A stretch of DNA of 64,000 nucleotides from Thermotogota bacterium (GTDB taxonomy: Bacteria > Thermotogota > Thermotogae > Thermotogales > DSM-5069), in assembly GCA_029551145.1 (NCBI GenBank), contig JAKPGA010000017.1, positions 60,448 through 124,447 on the forward strand, written 5' to 3'. Below, in pieces: positions 8,808 to 20,411 of this stretch; position 1 is the stretch's first letter; every line of letters starts with the position of its first letter. The notes beneath the pieces are model-generated. The model did not search any database. It worked only from the letters and a program-made list of their open reading frames with translations, and was not told where the DNA came from. Both the position numbers and the translations under genes were made by a program.

Positions 8808-9761
8808 GTGAGCTATGCCAAAGATGAAATAGTCTTGAAGGCACAAGGTCTGAAAATACATTATCACACTCAGAAAGGGTACGTCAGGGCCGTTGACGGC
8901 ATAGACCTTTTTGTAAGAAAAGGGGAAACGATAGGTGTCGTTGGGGAATCCGGCTGTGGAAAATCAACTTTTGGCCAGGGTATACTGAAACTACTACCTG
9001 CGAAAACAAAGTATGAAGGTGAACTATTAGTTGGTACGACCAACGTAATACCATTGGATGAGAAAGAAATGAAAAAAGTGCGTGGAAAAATCGTAGGAAT
9101 GATCTTCCAAGACCCTATGACATCGCTCAATCCAATAGTAAAAGTGGAAAAACTGTTCCATGAGACTCTCAAAGAACACGAGCCAAATATATCCATGGAG
9201 ATCTCTCGAGAAAGAACTGCTCGAATCTTAGAAAAAGTTGGTATCGAACCAGAAAGAATGAGAGAGTATCCTTTCCAATTCAGTGGCGGAATGAGGCAGA
9301 GGGTGATGATAGCGCTCGCGCTTGTTCTAAACCCAGACATAGTAATTGCCGACGAGCCAACGACATCGCTTGACGTGATTGTCCAGGCACAAATTTTGGA
9401 ACTCTTGGACGAACTCAGGCGAAGCTATAACACCTCTGTCATACTGATCACACATGATCTCGGCGTAGTTGCACAAATGGCTGACAGAATAGCTGTTATG
9501 TACGCCGGGCAAATAGTTGAGCAGAACATCAAGAACAAGATTTACTATCAACCAAAGCACCCATATACGAAATTGCTCCTGAAGAGTATTCCAAACACTA
9601 ATCCAAAAGATCTACAGCTCAATTTCATCCCCGGCTCACCACCTTCGTTGCTCGATGTGCCACCGGGATGTCGATTTGCCAGTAGGTGCCCGTTCAAGAT
9701 GACCGTTTGTGAAAAAGAACCACCCGTCTTTGAAATTGACGAAGGGCAAGTCAAGTGTTGA
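8808..9761 (+). CDS. Peptide-type ABC transporter ATPase (DppD/OppD family)
   Basis: A 317-residue ATPase. Walker A is GESGCGKST, the signature is FSGGMRQRV, and Walker B is IVIADEPTTSLDV. It ends with the oligopeptide-transporter C-terminal domain containing CRFASRCPFKM, whose cysteines resemble the Fe-S-type motif seen in OppD/DppD. It starts with GTG, 6 nt after the permease gene, and is followed 28 nt later by the second ATPase. Confidence 0.9.
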   Translation: MSYAKDEIVLKAQGLKIHYHTQKGYVRAVDGIDLFVRKGETIGVVGESGCGKSTFGQGILKLLPAKTKYEGELLVGTTNVIPLDEKEMKKVRGKIVGMIFQDPMTSLNPIVKVEKLFHETLKEHEPNISMEISRERTARILEKVGIEPERMREYPFQFSGGMRQRVMIALALVLNPDIVIADEPTTSLDVIVQAQILELLDELRRSYNTSVILITHDLGVVAQMADRIAVMYAGQIVEQNIKNKIYYQPKHPYTKLLLKSIPNTNPKDLQLNFIPGSPPSLLDVPPGCRFASRCPFKMTVCEKEPPVFEIDEGQVKC

Positions 9762-9789
9762 TTGTATAGTTCTTGAAGGAGTGAGAAAA

Positions 9790-10779
9790 GTGAGCTTGTT
9801 ACGTGTTTCGAAATTGAAGAAGTACTTTGCGGTTAAGAGAAGCGCAGGAGAGATACTCCTGAGAGTTCCCCAAAGATACGTCAAGGCTGTGGATGGAATT
9901 TCCTTTGAAATAAATGAAGGAGAAACCTTCGGATTGGTGGGGGAATCAGGAAGCGGAAAAACTACGACAGGCAGACTTGTTCTCAGACTGATAGAGCCAA
10001 CCGAAGGAACAATAGAGTTTGACGGAATTGATATCACCAGATTGAGCAATCGGGATATGAGGTTACTCAGAAACAAAATGCAGGTGATCTTTCAAGACCC
10101 AATGGCAGCACTGAACCCCTACATGAAAATCGGAGATGCGGTGAAGCATGGTTTGGAAATACACAACATCGGTAAGAACGAGCAGGAAAGAAAGAAAATC
10201 GTCCTCGAAATGCTTGAGAAAGTCAACCTACAGCCTGAGATCTACTCACGTTATCCTCATGAACTCTCCGGTGGTCAAAGACAGCGCGTAGTAATAGCCA
10301 GGGCACTGATACTCAAACCGAGATTTGTTGTTGCCGATGAGGCGTTGGCAATGCTCGATGTCTCTGTGAGATCCCAACTGTTAAAACTGCTACTCGACTT
10401 GAAAAGAGAAATGAATCTAACTTTTCTGTTTATAACTCACGATCTTGCGACTACCAAGTACATGTGCAACAGAATAGGGGTAATGTATCTTGGCAAATTT
10501 GTTGAAATAGGCACATACAAGCATATCTACGAGTCTCCAATGCATCCATACACGAAAGCTTTGATTTCGGCCATTCCAGAACCTGATCCGAACATCATGA
10601 ATTCAAAAAAAAGATTCATTCCCCATGGTGAAGTCCCAAACCCAATCAATCCACCTAAGGGGTGCCGTTTCCATCCAAGATGCCCTTTTTCAATGGACAT
10701 TTGTACTTCGCTTGAACCTCAGCTTATCAATATGCAAGATGGTAGAACAATTGCATGCCATCTGTACAATTCCCATTAG
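9790..10779 (+). CDS. Peptide-type ABC transporter ATPase (DppF/OppF family)
   Basis: A 329-residue ATPase. Walker A is GESGSGKTT, the signature is LSGGQRQRV, and the C-terminal domain includes CRFHPRCPFSMDIC. Walker B reads VVADEALAMLDVS: the usual Pro after the catalytic Glu is Ala, while Glu and the D-loop Asp are kept. GAAGGAG lies eight bases before the GTG at 9790; the open frame to 9709 overlaps the previous gene and lacks a ribosome site. It completes a five-gene importer. Confidence 0.88.
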   Translation: MSLLRVSKLKKYFAVKRSAGEILLRVPQRYVKAVDGISFEINEGETFGLVGESGSGKTTTGRLVLRLIEPTEGTIEFDGIDITRLSNRDMRLLRNKMQVIFQDPMAALNPYMKIGDAVKHGLEIHNIGKNEQERKKIVLEMLEKVNLQPEIYSRYPHELSGGQRQRVVIARALILKPRFVVADEALAMLDVSVRSQLLKLLLDLKREMNLTFLFITHDLATTKYMCNRIGVMYLGKFVEIGTYKHIYESPMHPYTKALISAIPEPDPNIMNSKKRFIPHGEVPNPINPPKGCRFHPRCPFSMDICTSLEPQLINMQDGRTIACHLYNSH

Positions 10780-10927
10780 TGAAAAACAATGTCACCAATC
10801 TCAAGCAAAATCCAATCACCATCTTGCGTGTAGTCGACCATTCACATACCATCTATGCCAAAACACTCCAAGATTTTCAAAACATCATCACATCTTGCTT
10901 AGAAATCTCAAACAGTACATCAAATAA

Positions 10928-10955
10928 AAAGAGGCTGCCTTTGGCAGCCTCTTTA
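10928..10955 (-). terminator. rRNA operon terminator
   Basis: A ten-base stem AGAGGCTGCC/GGCAGCCTCT with a 3-nt loop lies just past the 5S gene. It is followed on the minus strand by TTTTT. It may also stop plus-strand transcription from the ABC operon. Confidence 0.85.
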
Positions 10956-10958
10956 AAT

Positions 10959-11078
10959 CCCCGGGCACTACCTACTCTCACATGGAGTCGCCTCCATACT
11001 ACCATCGGCCCAGAGCGGCTTAACGGCCGGGTTCGGAATGGGACCGGGTGTTTCCCGCTCTGGTATCGGCACCCGAGG
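10959..11078 (-). rRNA. rrf: 5S ribosomal RNA
   Basis: About 120 nt with the 5S core (CCGATACCAGAGCGGG near the 5' end and GTAGTATGGAGGCGACTCC). The ends were set by the terminal helix CCTCGGGT with its GU-tolerant complement GCCCGGGG. It is the last gene of the rRNA operon; about 40 nt separate it from 23S. Confidence 0.93.
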
Positions 11079-11250
11079 AAACCTCGAAGAATCACTGGAA
11101 ACTGCATAGGAAGCTACAAGGTCAAGGCCTCGGCCTATTAGTACCGGTTGGCTCAACACCTTACGGTGCTTACACCACCAGCCTATCAAGGTCCTGTTCT
11201 CGGACCGGCCTTACTCCCTTAACGGGATGGGAGGTCTAATCTTGGGACGT

Positions 11251-11281
<31 letters not shown>

Positions 11282-11749
11282 ACTCATGGGCGTAGCTACC
11301 CGGCGTATGCCCCTGGCAGGACAGCCGGTACACCAGAGGCCCACTCTCCCCGGTCCTCTCGTACAAGGGGAGACCTCCCGCAAACCTCCTACGCCTGCGG
11401 CCGATAGGGACCGACCTGTCTTACGACGGTCTGAACCCAGCTCACGTACCCCTTTAATAGGCGGACAGCCTAACCCTTGGGACCTGCTTCAGCCCCAGGA
11501 TGGGATGAGCCGACATCGAGGTGCCGATCCTCGCCGTCGATGTGAACTCTCGGGCGAGACTAGCCTGTTATCCCCGGGGTAACTTTTGTCCGTTGTCGAC
11601 GACCCTTCCACTCGGAAGTCGTCGGGTCACTAGGACCGACTTTCGTCTCTGCTCGACCCGTCGGTCTCACAGTCAGGCCGGCTTATGCCCTTGCACTCAT
11701 CGGTGGATTTCCAACCCACCTGAGCCGACCTTCGCGCGCCTCCGTTACA

Positions 11750-11794
<45 letters not shown>

Positions 11795-12103
11795 TCCCAA
11801 CCTGCTCTTCACAGGTTCAGGTTAGAATTCCGACACACCGAGGGTGGTATCCCACCGTCGGCTCCCCCGACCCTGACGAGCCGGGTTCACAGCCTCCCAC
11901 CTATCCTGTACACGATGTGTCAGAATCCAATACCAGGCTACAGTAAAGCTCCACGGGGTCTCTCCGTCTAGCCGCAGGTTGAGGGCATCTTCACCCCCGT
12001 TGAAATTTCACCGGGTCCCCCGCCGAGACAGTGCCCCAGTCGTTACGCCATTCATGCAGGCCAGAACTTACCTGGCAAGGTATTTCGCTACCTTAGGACC
12101 GTT

Positions 12104-12908
<805 letters not shown>

Positions 12909-12932
12909 GTTTGGAGCTACGCCTTGCGGCCT

Positions 12933-12974
<42 letters not shown>

Positions 12975-14332
12975 CCTATACATCCTCTTTACGAGTTTGC
13001 AGAGGCCTGTGTTTTTGGTAAACAGTCGCTAGGGCCTTGTCACTGCGACCGCTTCGGGCTCCCTCAGTTTCCAGGTTGCCCCTTCCTCTGAGTTCACCCT
13101 ACTGCGGCACCCCTTCTCCCGAAGTTACGGGGTTAATTTGCCGAGTTCCTTGGCGAGGGTTGTCCCGCTCCCCTTAGCTTTCTCAGCTTGCCCACCTGTG
13201 TCGGTTTACGGAACGGGCACCTACAATCTCAGCGGTACGCGAGGTTTTTCTTGGCAGCATGGGGTCGGTGCCGTTGGACCCTCACGGGCCCTTCCCATCA
13301 CGGCTCAAGCTCCGGGTGCGGATTTGCCTACACCCATCAACGCCCTAACCGCTTGGAAGGGAATGCCACTTACCCTCGGCACTTACCCTTCTGCGTCACC
13401 CCTCGTACCTCGATTGCAGATGGTGCTGGAATATTAACCAGCTTCCCTTCGGCTATCCCTTTCGGGTTCGCCTTAGGGTACCGACTAACCCTGGGAGGAC
13501 GACCCTTCCCCAGGTACCCTTGGGCATTCGGGGGGAGAGATTCTCACTCTCCTCTCGCATACTCATGTCCGCATTCTCACTTCCGCCTCGTCCAGTAGCC
13601 CTCGCGGGTCTACCTTCGCCCTACAGCGGAAAGCTCCCCTACCGCCTGTACCAAATGGTACAGACCCATGGCTTCGGGGGATGGCTTCAGCCCCGTTACA
13701 TCTTTGGCGCAGTACACCTCGACTGGTGAGCTGTTACGCACTCTTTAAAGGATGGCTGCTTCTAAGCCAACCTCCCAGTTGTCTGAGGTGCACCACATCC
13801 TTTCCCACTTAGCCATCTCTCCGGGCCCTTAGCCGATGGTCTGGGCTGTTTCCCTTTTGTCCATGGAGCTTATCCCCCACAGACTTCCTCCCGAGCTTTA
13901 TGTGCAGGGATTCGGAGTTTGACAGGGTTCGGAGGTTACCCCCCTAGCCCTATCAGTGCTCTACCCCCTACACAGACCACTCGAGGCCGCACCTCAATGC
14001 GTTTCGGGGAGAACCAGCTATCACCGAGTTCGGTTAGCTTTTCACTCCTACCCCCAGGTCATCCGAGGATTTTTCACTATCCATCGGTTCGGACCTCCAG
14101 TGGGTTTTAACCCACCTTCATCCTGCCCAGGGGTAGCTCACCCGGCTTCGGGTCTGCCGCCAGTGACTAACGCCCTATTCGGACTCGCTTTCGCTGCGGC
14201 TACGCCTCTATCGGCTTAACCTTGCCACTGACGGCAACTCGCGGACTCATTAATCAAAAGGCACGCCGTCACCCTTGCGGGCTCCGACTTAGTGTAGGCA
14301 TGCGGTTTCAGGTTCTATTTCACTCCCCTCCC

Positions 14333-14363
<31 letters not shown>

Positions 14364-14919
14364 CGTGCACTATCGGACGATGGAGAGTATTTAGCCTTGG
14401 AGGGTGGTCCCCCCAGATTCCCGCAGGATTCCACGGGTCCCGCGGTACTCGGGAACACAGTAAGAAGTCTTCTCCCTTTCGCCTACGGGGCTTTCACCCT
14501 CTATGGCGTGCCATCCCAAGCACTTCGACTAAGGAGAAGATTTGTAACTTCTCGGCGTGTCCGTAGCCACACCCCACTGTGTCCCACAACCCCAGTGCAA
14601 CAACGCCCACGGGCTTGAACATCGCACTGGTTTAGGCTCTTCCCCTTTCGATCGCCTCTACTCAGGGAATCTCGTTTGATTTCTTTTCCTCGGGGTACTG
14701 AGATGTTTCACTTCCCCCGGTTCGCACCTTACGGCAACCGGTCTTGCGACCGTTAGGTTTCCCCATTCGGGAATCCCCGGATCAACACCTGTTTGCGGCT
14801 CCCCGGGGCTTATCGCAGCTTGCCGCGCCCTTCATCGCCTTCCATCGCCAAGGCATTCACCGCATGCCCTTAGTACCTTGACCTTTTGCTTCCTATGCAG
14901 TTTTCAATGACCCTTCCAT

Positions 14920-14995
14920 TGGTGGAGACGAGGGGATTCGAACCCCTGACTTCCTGCTTGCAAAGCAGGCGCTCTCCCAGCTGAGCTACGTCCCC
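14920..14995 (-). tRNA. tRNA-Ala (TGC)
   Basis: A 76-nt cloverleaf starting GGGGACGTAGCTCAGCTGG. The anticodon arm is CCTGCTTTGCAAGCAGG with anticodon TGC, the T-arm is CAGGGGTTCGAATCCCCT, and CCA is encoded. It sits in the 16S-23S spacer. Confidence 0.96.
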
Positions 14996-15000
14996 GCCCA

Positions 15001-15077
15001 TGGTGGGCTCGGGAGGAGTCGAACCTCCGACCTCACGCTTATCAGGCGTGCGCTCTCACCAACTGAGCTACGAGCCC
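15001..15077 (-). tRNA. tRNA-Ile (GAT)
   Basis: A 77-nt cloverleaf starting GGGCTCGTAGCTCAGTTGG. The anticodon arm is CACGCCTGATAAGCGTG with anticodon GAT, and CCA is encoded. It lies 5 nt upstream of tRNA-Ala in the spacer, the common Ile-Ala order. Confidence 0.96.
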
Positions 15078-15122
15078 GCTCAAGTCATTCAAAGATGGAT
15101 AGCAGTCCCGACTTACTCCCTA

Positions 15123-16671
<1,549 letters not shown>

Positions 16672-16839
16672 ACTTTTAAGAAGGTTTTGAATCCTGACTT
16701 TAGAATTTGCGGGACTGCTATCCATATTTCAATGACCTGAGGACAAAATACCCCGAGCCTTGTTCAGACTCTAATCCTTTTTATTTATTTTCTAAGACCC
16801 TTCATCTTTTAATTGCTCTCTCACGAGCGACCAGGTATC

Positions 16840-16868
16840 ATAGTACCACCTGTAAATCACCGTGTCAA
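16840..16868 (-). promoter_or_regulatory. rRNA operon promoter
   Basis: TTGACA (16863-16868), a 17-nt spacer and TACTAT (16840-16845) on the minus strand, about 165 nt upstream of the 16S start. This is a near-consensus sigma-A promoter. Confidence 0.8.
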
Positions 16869-16937
16869 GTTACGAAAAAGTAAACTTCACTGGATCGCTC
16901 TGAAAAGATAAAACCTCACATATCCTGTGATATTCTG

Positions 16938-17121
16938 CTTGACCTCACCCAATCCCCTGAAGAGGGGGGATCCTTCGCGCGGTGTGCTCATCTTACAAAC
17001 TTTAACCGCATCGGGTTAGCCAAAGCCACTGCTCCTACCATTAGTGGATTAAGAGTTACTTTTAATGGTCCATCAATACTATTCCACATACAGTTTTTGA
17101 GAAAACAGTGCCGTTCATCTC
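16938..17121 (-). pseudogene. Decayed TnpB (IS605/IS1341-family) 3' end with right-end hairpin
   Basis: On the minus strand a short frame reads GTVFSKTVCGIVLMDH, resembling the TnpB zinc-ribbon tail (CG, then two residues, then the DRDHNA region). In another frame it continues as NPLMVGAVALANPMRLKFVR and a stop at 16988-16990. Just after the stop, GAAGGATCCCCCCTCTTCAGGGG contains the hairpin CCCCT-CTTC-AGGGG (16954-16967), ending in GAGGTCAAG. This is the layout of a TnpB element right end and guide-RNA scaffold. The nuclease domain is missing. The call is by pattern and needs a search. Confidence 0.5.
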
Positions 17122-17284
17122 AATCACACAAATAGAATACGCTTTCTGGCTTTCATTCTGTAAGTGTTTTTGCGAATAAAACCAGATAATAGCAAGGTGA
17201 TGGGATTTCACTGTTCAATGTTGGTTCATGCGGAGCATATATGACAAAGACCTTGGATTCTTATCCAAGCATTAGCATCACAAT
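17122..17284. other. Intergenic stretch upstream of the TnpB remnant
   Basis: Together with 16672-17121, this fills the gap between the 16S gene and the C69 peptidase gene. I see no further gene here. It may hold more decayed insertion-element sequence. Confidence 0.4.
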
Positions 17285-17299
17285 CTGTGAAATCAATAA

Positions 17300-17325
17300 A
17301 CGGCGGGATGCAGCCCGCCCTACGA
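17300..17325 (-). terminator. Terminator of the peptidase/permease cluster
   Basis: The stem GGCGGG/CCCGCC with a 6-nt loop lies about 20-40 nt past the peptidase stop. On the minus strand it is followed by GTTTATT. Confidence 0.55.
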
Positions 17326-17341
17326 AGATTCAGAGATCTTC

Positions 17342-18949
17342 TTATTTGTTCTTCATGGTATCTCCAAAGCCGACTTCCTCAAGCCACCACGTTGGATATC
17401 CTACGGATTTCCCACCAACATAACCGTCGTAATACTTGAAGACAAGTTCATCTCCAAGTTTCCACCATCTGTCAACAACTGCCATAGCCATTGTATTTGA
17501 ATATGTAGTGAGAAAATCAGCTGCGAGTTTTGGATCTTTGTTGTAAAGTTCCAGCGCAGTTTTTTCTACTGCTGGTTGATTCGCAAAAAACTGATCTTCA
17601 AACTCCTTTTGAACCTTCTTTATGTCTTCGATCATGTATGAATACTTCAGATCCGCCCAGTTCGAAACGAAATTGAACGCCCACCAGGCATAGTTTTTAT
17701 CGAAGAACTCTCGTGAACCTTCGCTAAACGACTTAGGAGTGTGGGTAATGCCCGCGTAGAATGGTACATAGACAGTCGAGTGAGGGGCGTCTTCACCAAA
17801 CCAGATGATACCACCTATTGGATCTGGTAACCAGCTTCTTGCCTGCCCGACAAAGCTGTAAGAACATCTGAAAATGGAAATTGCTCTTTCCCAGTCAAGG
17901 CTTTCCGTACCAGCAGGCTTTACCGAACGTGGAGTTGGATATCTGTTGGGGTTTCCAAATGGTCCAGCTGCCATACCCTTTGTCAAGTCAAATTGAGTTC
18001 CCTCATAGTGATCTCTGTTTATAGCCATCAAATCGCGCGGCGACACTTTTTTGTCTGGTTTTATAGAGAATGGGAACCATTCGGTGTAAGGATCGAAATT
18101 CATTGATGGTGCAAGAAGGCTGAAAACGCGCCATTCACGTCTTTGCTGGTAATGAGGAGACCCATAAGGAACGGGATTGTACACCTTGTGAAATACAAAA
18201 GGACCATCTTCAGGTTTCCAGAATCCCATTTCTTGAGCCTTCGAGAAAACATTCGGTGAAGCCATGAAATAGTCAGAGTTGTTCAGGTCTATTTCCCCTA
18301 TTCTGCTGCGGTTAGCAACGACAAACACATGATCGTCAGGTACTCTTTGAGCAGCCCAAACCGCTCCTGGTTCACCACAGTCTCGGGTCCACAGTGGTCC
18401 AGGGCCAACGATTTCAAACACCCATGCCTCATTTGGATCTATAACCGTCAGCGTCTCTCCCCAGTCGGCGTACCCGTATTTTTCAGCAAGTTCTCCCATG
18501 ATCTTGATTGCTTCTCGTGCCGTCTTTGCTCTTTGAAGTGCGAAAGCTTCGAGTTCTTCAATGAAGAAGAGACCTTGATCGTTTACCATTTCACTTCTCC
18601 CATTGAATGTTGCTTCACCTATTAGAACTTGGTGCTCGTTCATGAAAGGGTACGCGATTTGAAAATAGGTGTAAGTTCTGCTTACCTGAGGTATTTCCCC
18701 CATCTTTGTTGCTTTGCGACCAGGCAGAGTCTCGTAAAGTCGATCCTTGTAAACAGCTGCAGTAGTCCCTTCAGGAAATGTCTGTCCAGGTACCACTCTT
18801 ATTCTGGAATCATAGCTTCCGTCACAGGTGTGTGTCACCATGACAGATCCATCAACCGATGCATTCTTACCAACGATGATCGATGTACAAGCCATAACAC
18901 CAACCCCTGCAAGAACAAGAATAAGAACCGTAAGAAACAGCTTTCTCAT
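17342..18949 (-). CDS. C69-family dipeptidase, exported
   Basis: A 535-residue member of the PepD/U34-C69 family of N-terminal-nucleophile dipeptidases. A signal-type helix (FLTVLILVLAGVGVMA) is directly followed by CTSIIVGKNAS; the Cys would become the N-terminal nucleophile after removal of the preceding residues. Other family wording includes YDSRIRVVPGQ, WVFEIVGPGPLW and VVANRSRIGEIDL. The ATG at 18949 has GGGAGGGG eight bases before it; a GTG three codons earlier sits inside that site. It lies about 110 nt after the carboxypeptidase-like gene in the same direction, suggesting outside-the-cytoplasm peptide breakdown linked to uptake by the neighbouring permease. Confidence 0.85.
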   Translation of the reverse strand: MRKLFLTVLILVLAGVGVMACTSIIVGKNASVDGSVMVTHTCDGSYDSRIRVVPGQTFPEGTTAAVYKDRLYETLPGRKATKMGEIPQVSRTYTYFQIAYPFMNEHQVLIGEATFNGRSEMVNDQGLFFIEELEAFALQRAKTAREAIKIMGELAEKYGYADWGETLTVIDPNEAWVFEIVGPGPLWTRDCGEPGAVWAAQRVPDDHVFVVANRSRIGEIDLNNSDYFMASPNVFSKAQEMGFWKPEDGPFVFHKVYNPVPYGSPHYQQRREWRVFSLLAPSMNFDPYTEWFPFSIKPDKKVSPRDLMAINRDHYEGTQFDLTKGMAAGPFGNPNRYPTPRSVKPAGTESLDWERAISIFRCSYSFVGQARSWLPDPIGGIIWFGEDAPHSTVYVPFYAGITHTPKSFSEGSREFFDKNYAWWAFNFVSNWADLKYSYMIEDIKKVQKEFEDQFFANQPAVEKTALELYNKDPKLAADFLTTYSNTMAMAVVDRWWKLGDELVFKYYDGYVGGKSVGYPTWWLEEVGFGDTMKNK

Positions 18950-19056
18950 ATTTATCACCCCTCCCTGAGTAAAGTGTTATCCATTTTTTCAATTAGTGAA
19001 TCTTTATGAAGAGATTATCAAAAGACTTTTCACCAAACAGGCTTGAACTCAAAGAA

Positions 19057-20226
19057 TCACTCATCAAAAACTCTGTTCTTAGGCACCTCAGAAGGATTTC
19101 TGAAATAATAACCAACGCCTTTAGTGATCACTTCTTTATATCTCGGAACACCTTCAACATCAATAGTAAGATCAGGGTAAAACTCGTTCCACATTTCCAA
19201 CGTCGTTAGAAATGTAGAAACATGTCTTCCAACCCTGACATCGATTGGCCAACCATTTTCATCGATCTTCTCATAGAGAAGACCAAACTGGCCAGCTTTC
19301 ATGACAAATGGGTCTTTTCCAGTAAGAAGTAATTTCTCATCGGTAATACCCCGCACACGATCTAAGAATGGCTCGGGTGATTCATAAAGAAGTGATATGG
19401 CTCTACTGTGATCTCCAACTTCTCTATGAGACAATCCATGCAATTCTTTTGGCGAATATTCCATACCGATTTTGAATTCAGTAGAAGAAAGAATCATGGA
19501 TGTCATAGCTGCAATATCAACGCCTCTTTGATGAGATACGATTGTACTGATGACGGGGTACTCAAGCTCCGCCTCGTGAAGATCGATAAAAAGATCGACC
19601 TTTTCTTTTTCTATGAGTTGCATGAAGGCATAGTTGGTTTTTTCAGTGATTGTCCCGTCCTTCTTTCCAGGCCATGTGCGGTTGAAATTTCTTATATCCA
19701 TATACGCGAGCAACTGCCCACTGGGGTAGTGGACATAAACCTCGGGATCTGGCCAGGAATCCAAGGGATTTGACCACCTGTCTCCCATACGAAATTTTTT
19801 CACTCCCCATGGAGTTTCTATGTGATAAAACTGCGGATAGGCGTCACCTGGCCTGGTAACCGTAGAGGCACTTCGATTTGCTCTGATGGCAATTATCACT
19901 TTGCCCTTTTTCACCCTTAGATTTTCAACGATCAACTCTGCCGTTAGATTTGCTCCAGGTTCCTCTGGATGAGTTCCACCTATCAAGAGAACAGTTCCTC
20001 CCGGTTCCGATCCTTCAAATATGTATATGTTGCAATCGTTGATCGTATCTTTGAGATCGGCAAAGTAATCGCTCAGTTTTCTCACCTGAGTTACGTATTC
20101 ACTCACGACTACGGGTTCTTTGTAGTTCCTATGTTTATAGAAATCAATCCCTGATAGTGCCATAACAATCACAGACAAACATATCGAGACCATTTTGATC
20201 GCTACCAGTGTTTTCTTGTTCAACAT
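19057..20226 (-). CDS. Zinc carboxypeptidase / aspartoacylase-like hydrolase, membrane-anchored
   Basis: A 389-residue protein with one N-terminal membrane helix (VSICLSVIVMALSGIDFY), so the catalytic domain is probably outside the cytoplasm. M14/succinylglutamate desuccinylase-type zinc ligands are visible: GGTHPEEPGANL (His and Glu) and the downstream His in LFIDLHEAE. NFNRTWPG resembles the substrate-binding Asn-Arg motif. A likely catalytic Glu is in LLYESPEPF. GAGG precedes the ATG at 20226; the 20-residue longer reading runs through the adjacent small gene. It follows the 53-residue membrane protein by 11 nt. The substrate is unknown. Confidence 0.75.
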   Translation of the reverse strand: MLNKKTLVAIKMVSICLSVIVMALSGIDFYKHRNYKEPVVVSEYVTQVRKLSDYFADLKDTINDCNIYIFEGSEPGGTVLLIGGTHPEEPGANLTAELIVENLRVKKGKVIIAIRANRSASTVTRPGDAYPQFYHIETPWGVKKFRMGDRWSNPLDSWPDPEVYVHYPSGQLLAYMDIRNFNRTWPGKKDGTITEKTNYAFMQLIEKEKVDLFIDLHEAELEYPVISTIVSHQRGVDIAAMTSMILSSTEFKIGMEYSPKELHGLSHREVGDHSRAISLLYESPEPFLDRVRGITDEKLLLTGKDPFVMKAGQFGLLYEKIDENGWPIDVRVGRHVSTFLTTLEMWNEFYPDLTIDVEGVPRYKEVITKGVGYYFRNPSEVPKNRVFDE

Positions 20227-20237
20227 TCTCCACCTCA

Positions 20238-20399
20238 CTATTTGAGCCGAAGAACCCGCAAAACAAATGGAATAATCATAATACAATAGAGCACAGCTTC
20301 CTGAGCGCTCTTAGTCTTTATGATATTTCTCAGAATTATGAAAGCTATGAAAGCACTCAATACATAATAAAGAAATGTAATCACCGTGTTGAGAAACAT
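20238..20399 (-). CDS. Small membrane protein, 53 residues, in permease operon
   Basis: Reading from ATG at 20399 gives MFLNTVITFLYYVLSAFIAF and so on, ending in a basic VLRVLRLK tail. There are two hydrophobic segments (about 3-24 and 36-48) separated by a charged turn RNIIKTKSAQE. AGGAG lies eight bases before the ATG. It is only 12 nt after the DctM-like gene and 11 nt before the hydrolase gene, so it is almost certainly translated in this operon. A role as a small subunit of the permease, like TRAP DctQ but much shorter, is inference. I do not recognise a family. Confidence 0.65.
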   Translation of the reverse strand: MFLNTVITFLYYVLSAFIAFIILRNIIKTKSAQEAVLYCIMIIPFVLRVLRLK

Positions 20400-20411
20400 T
20401 TTTATCACTCC

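Noticed and set aside
9709..9789. Longer N terminus for the second peptide ATPase
   Set aside because: It overlaps the preceding gene and lacks a ribosome site, whereas GTG at 9790 has a good one.
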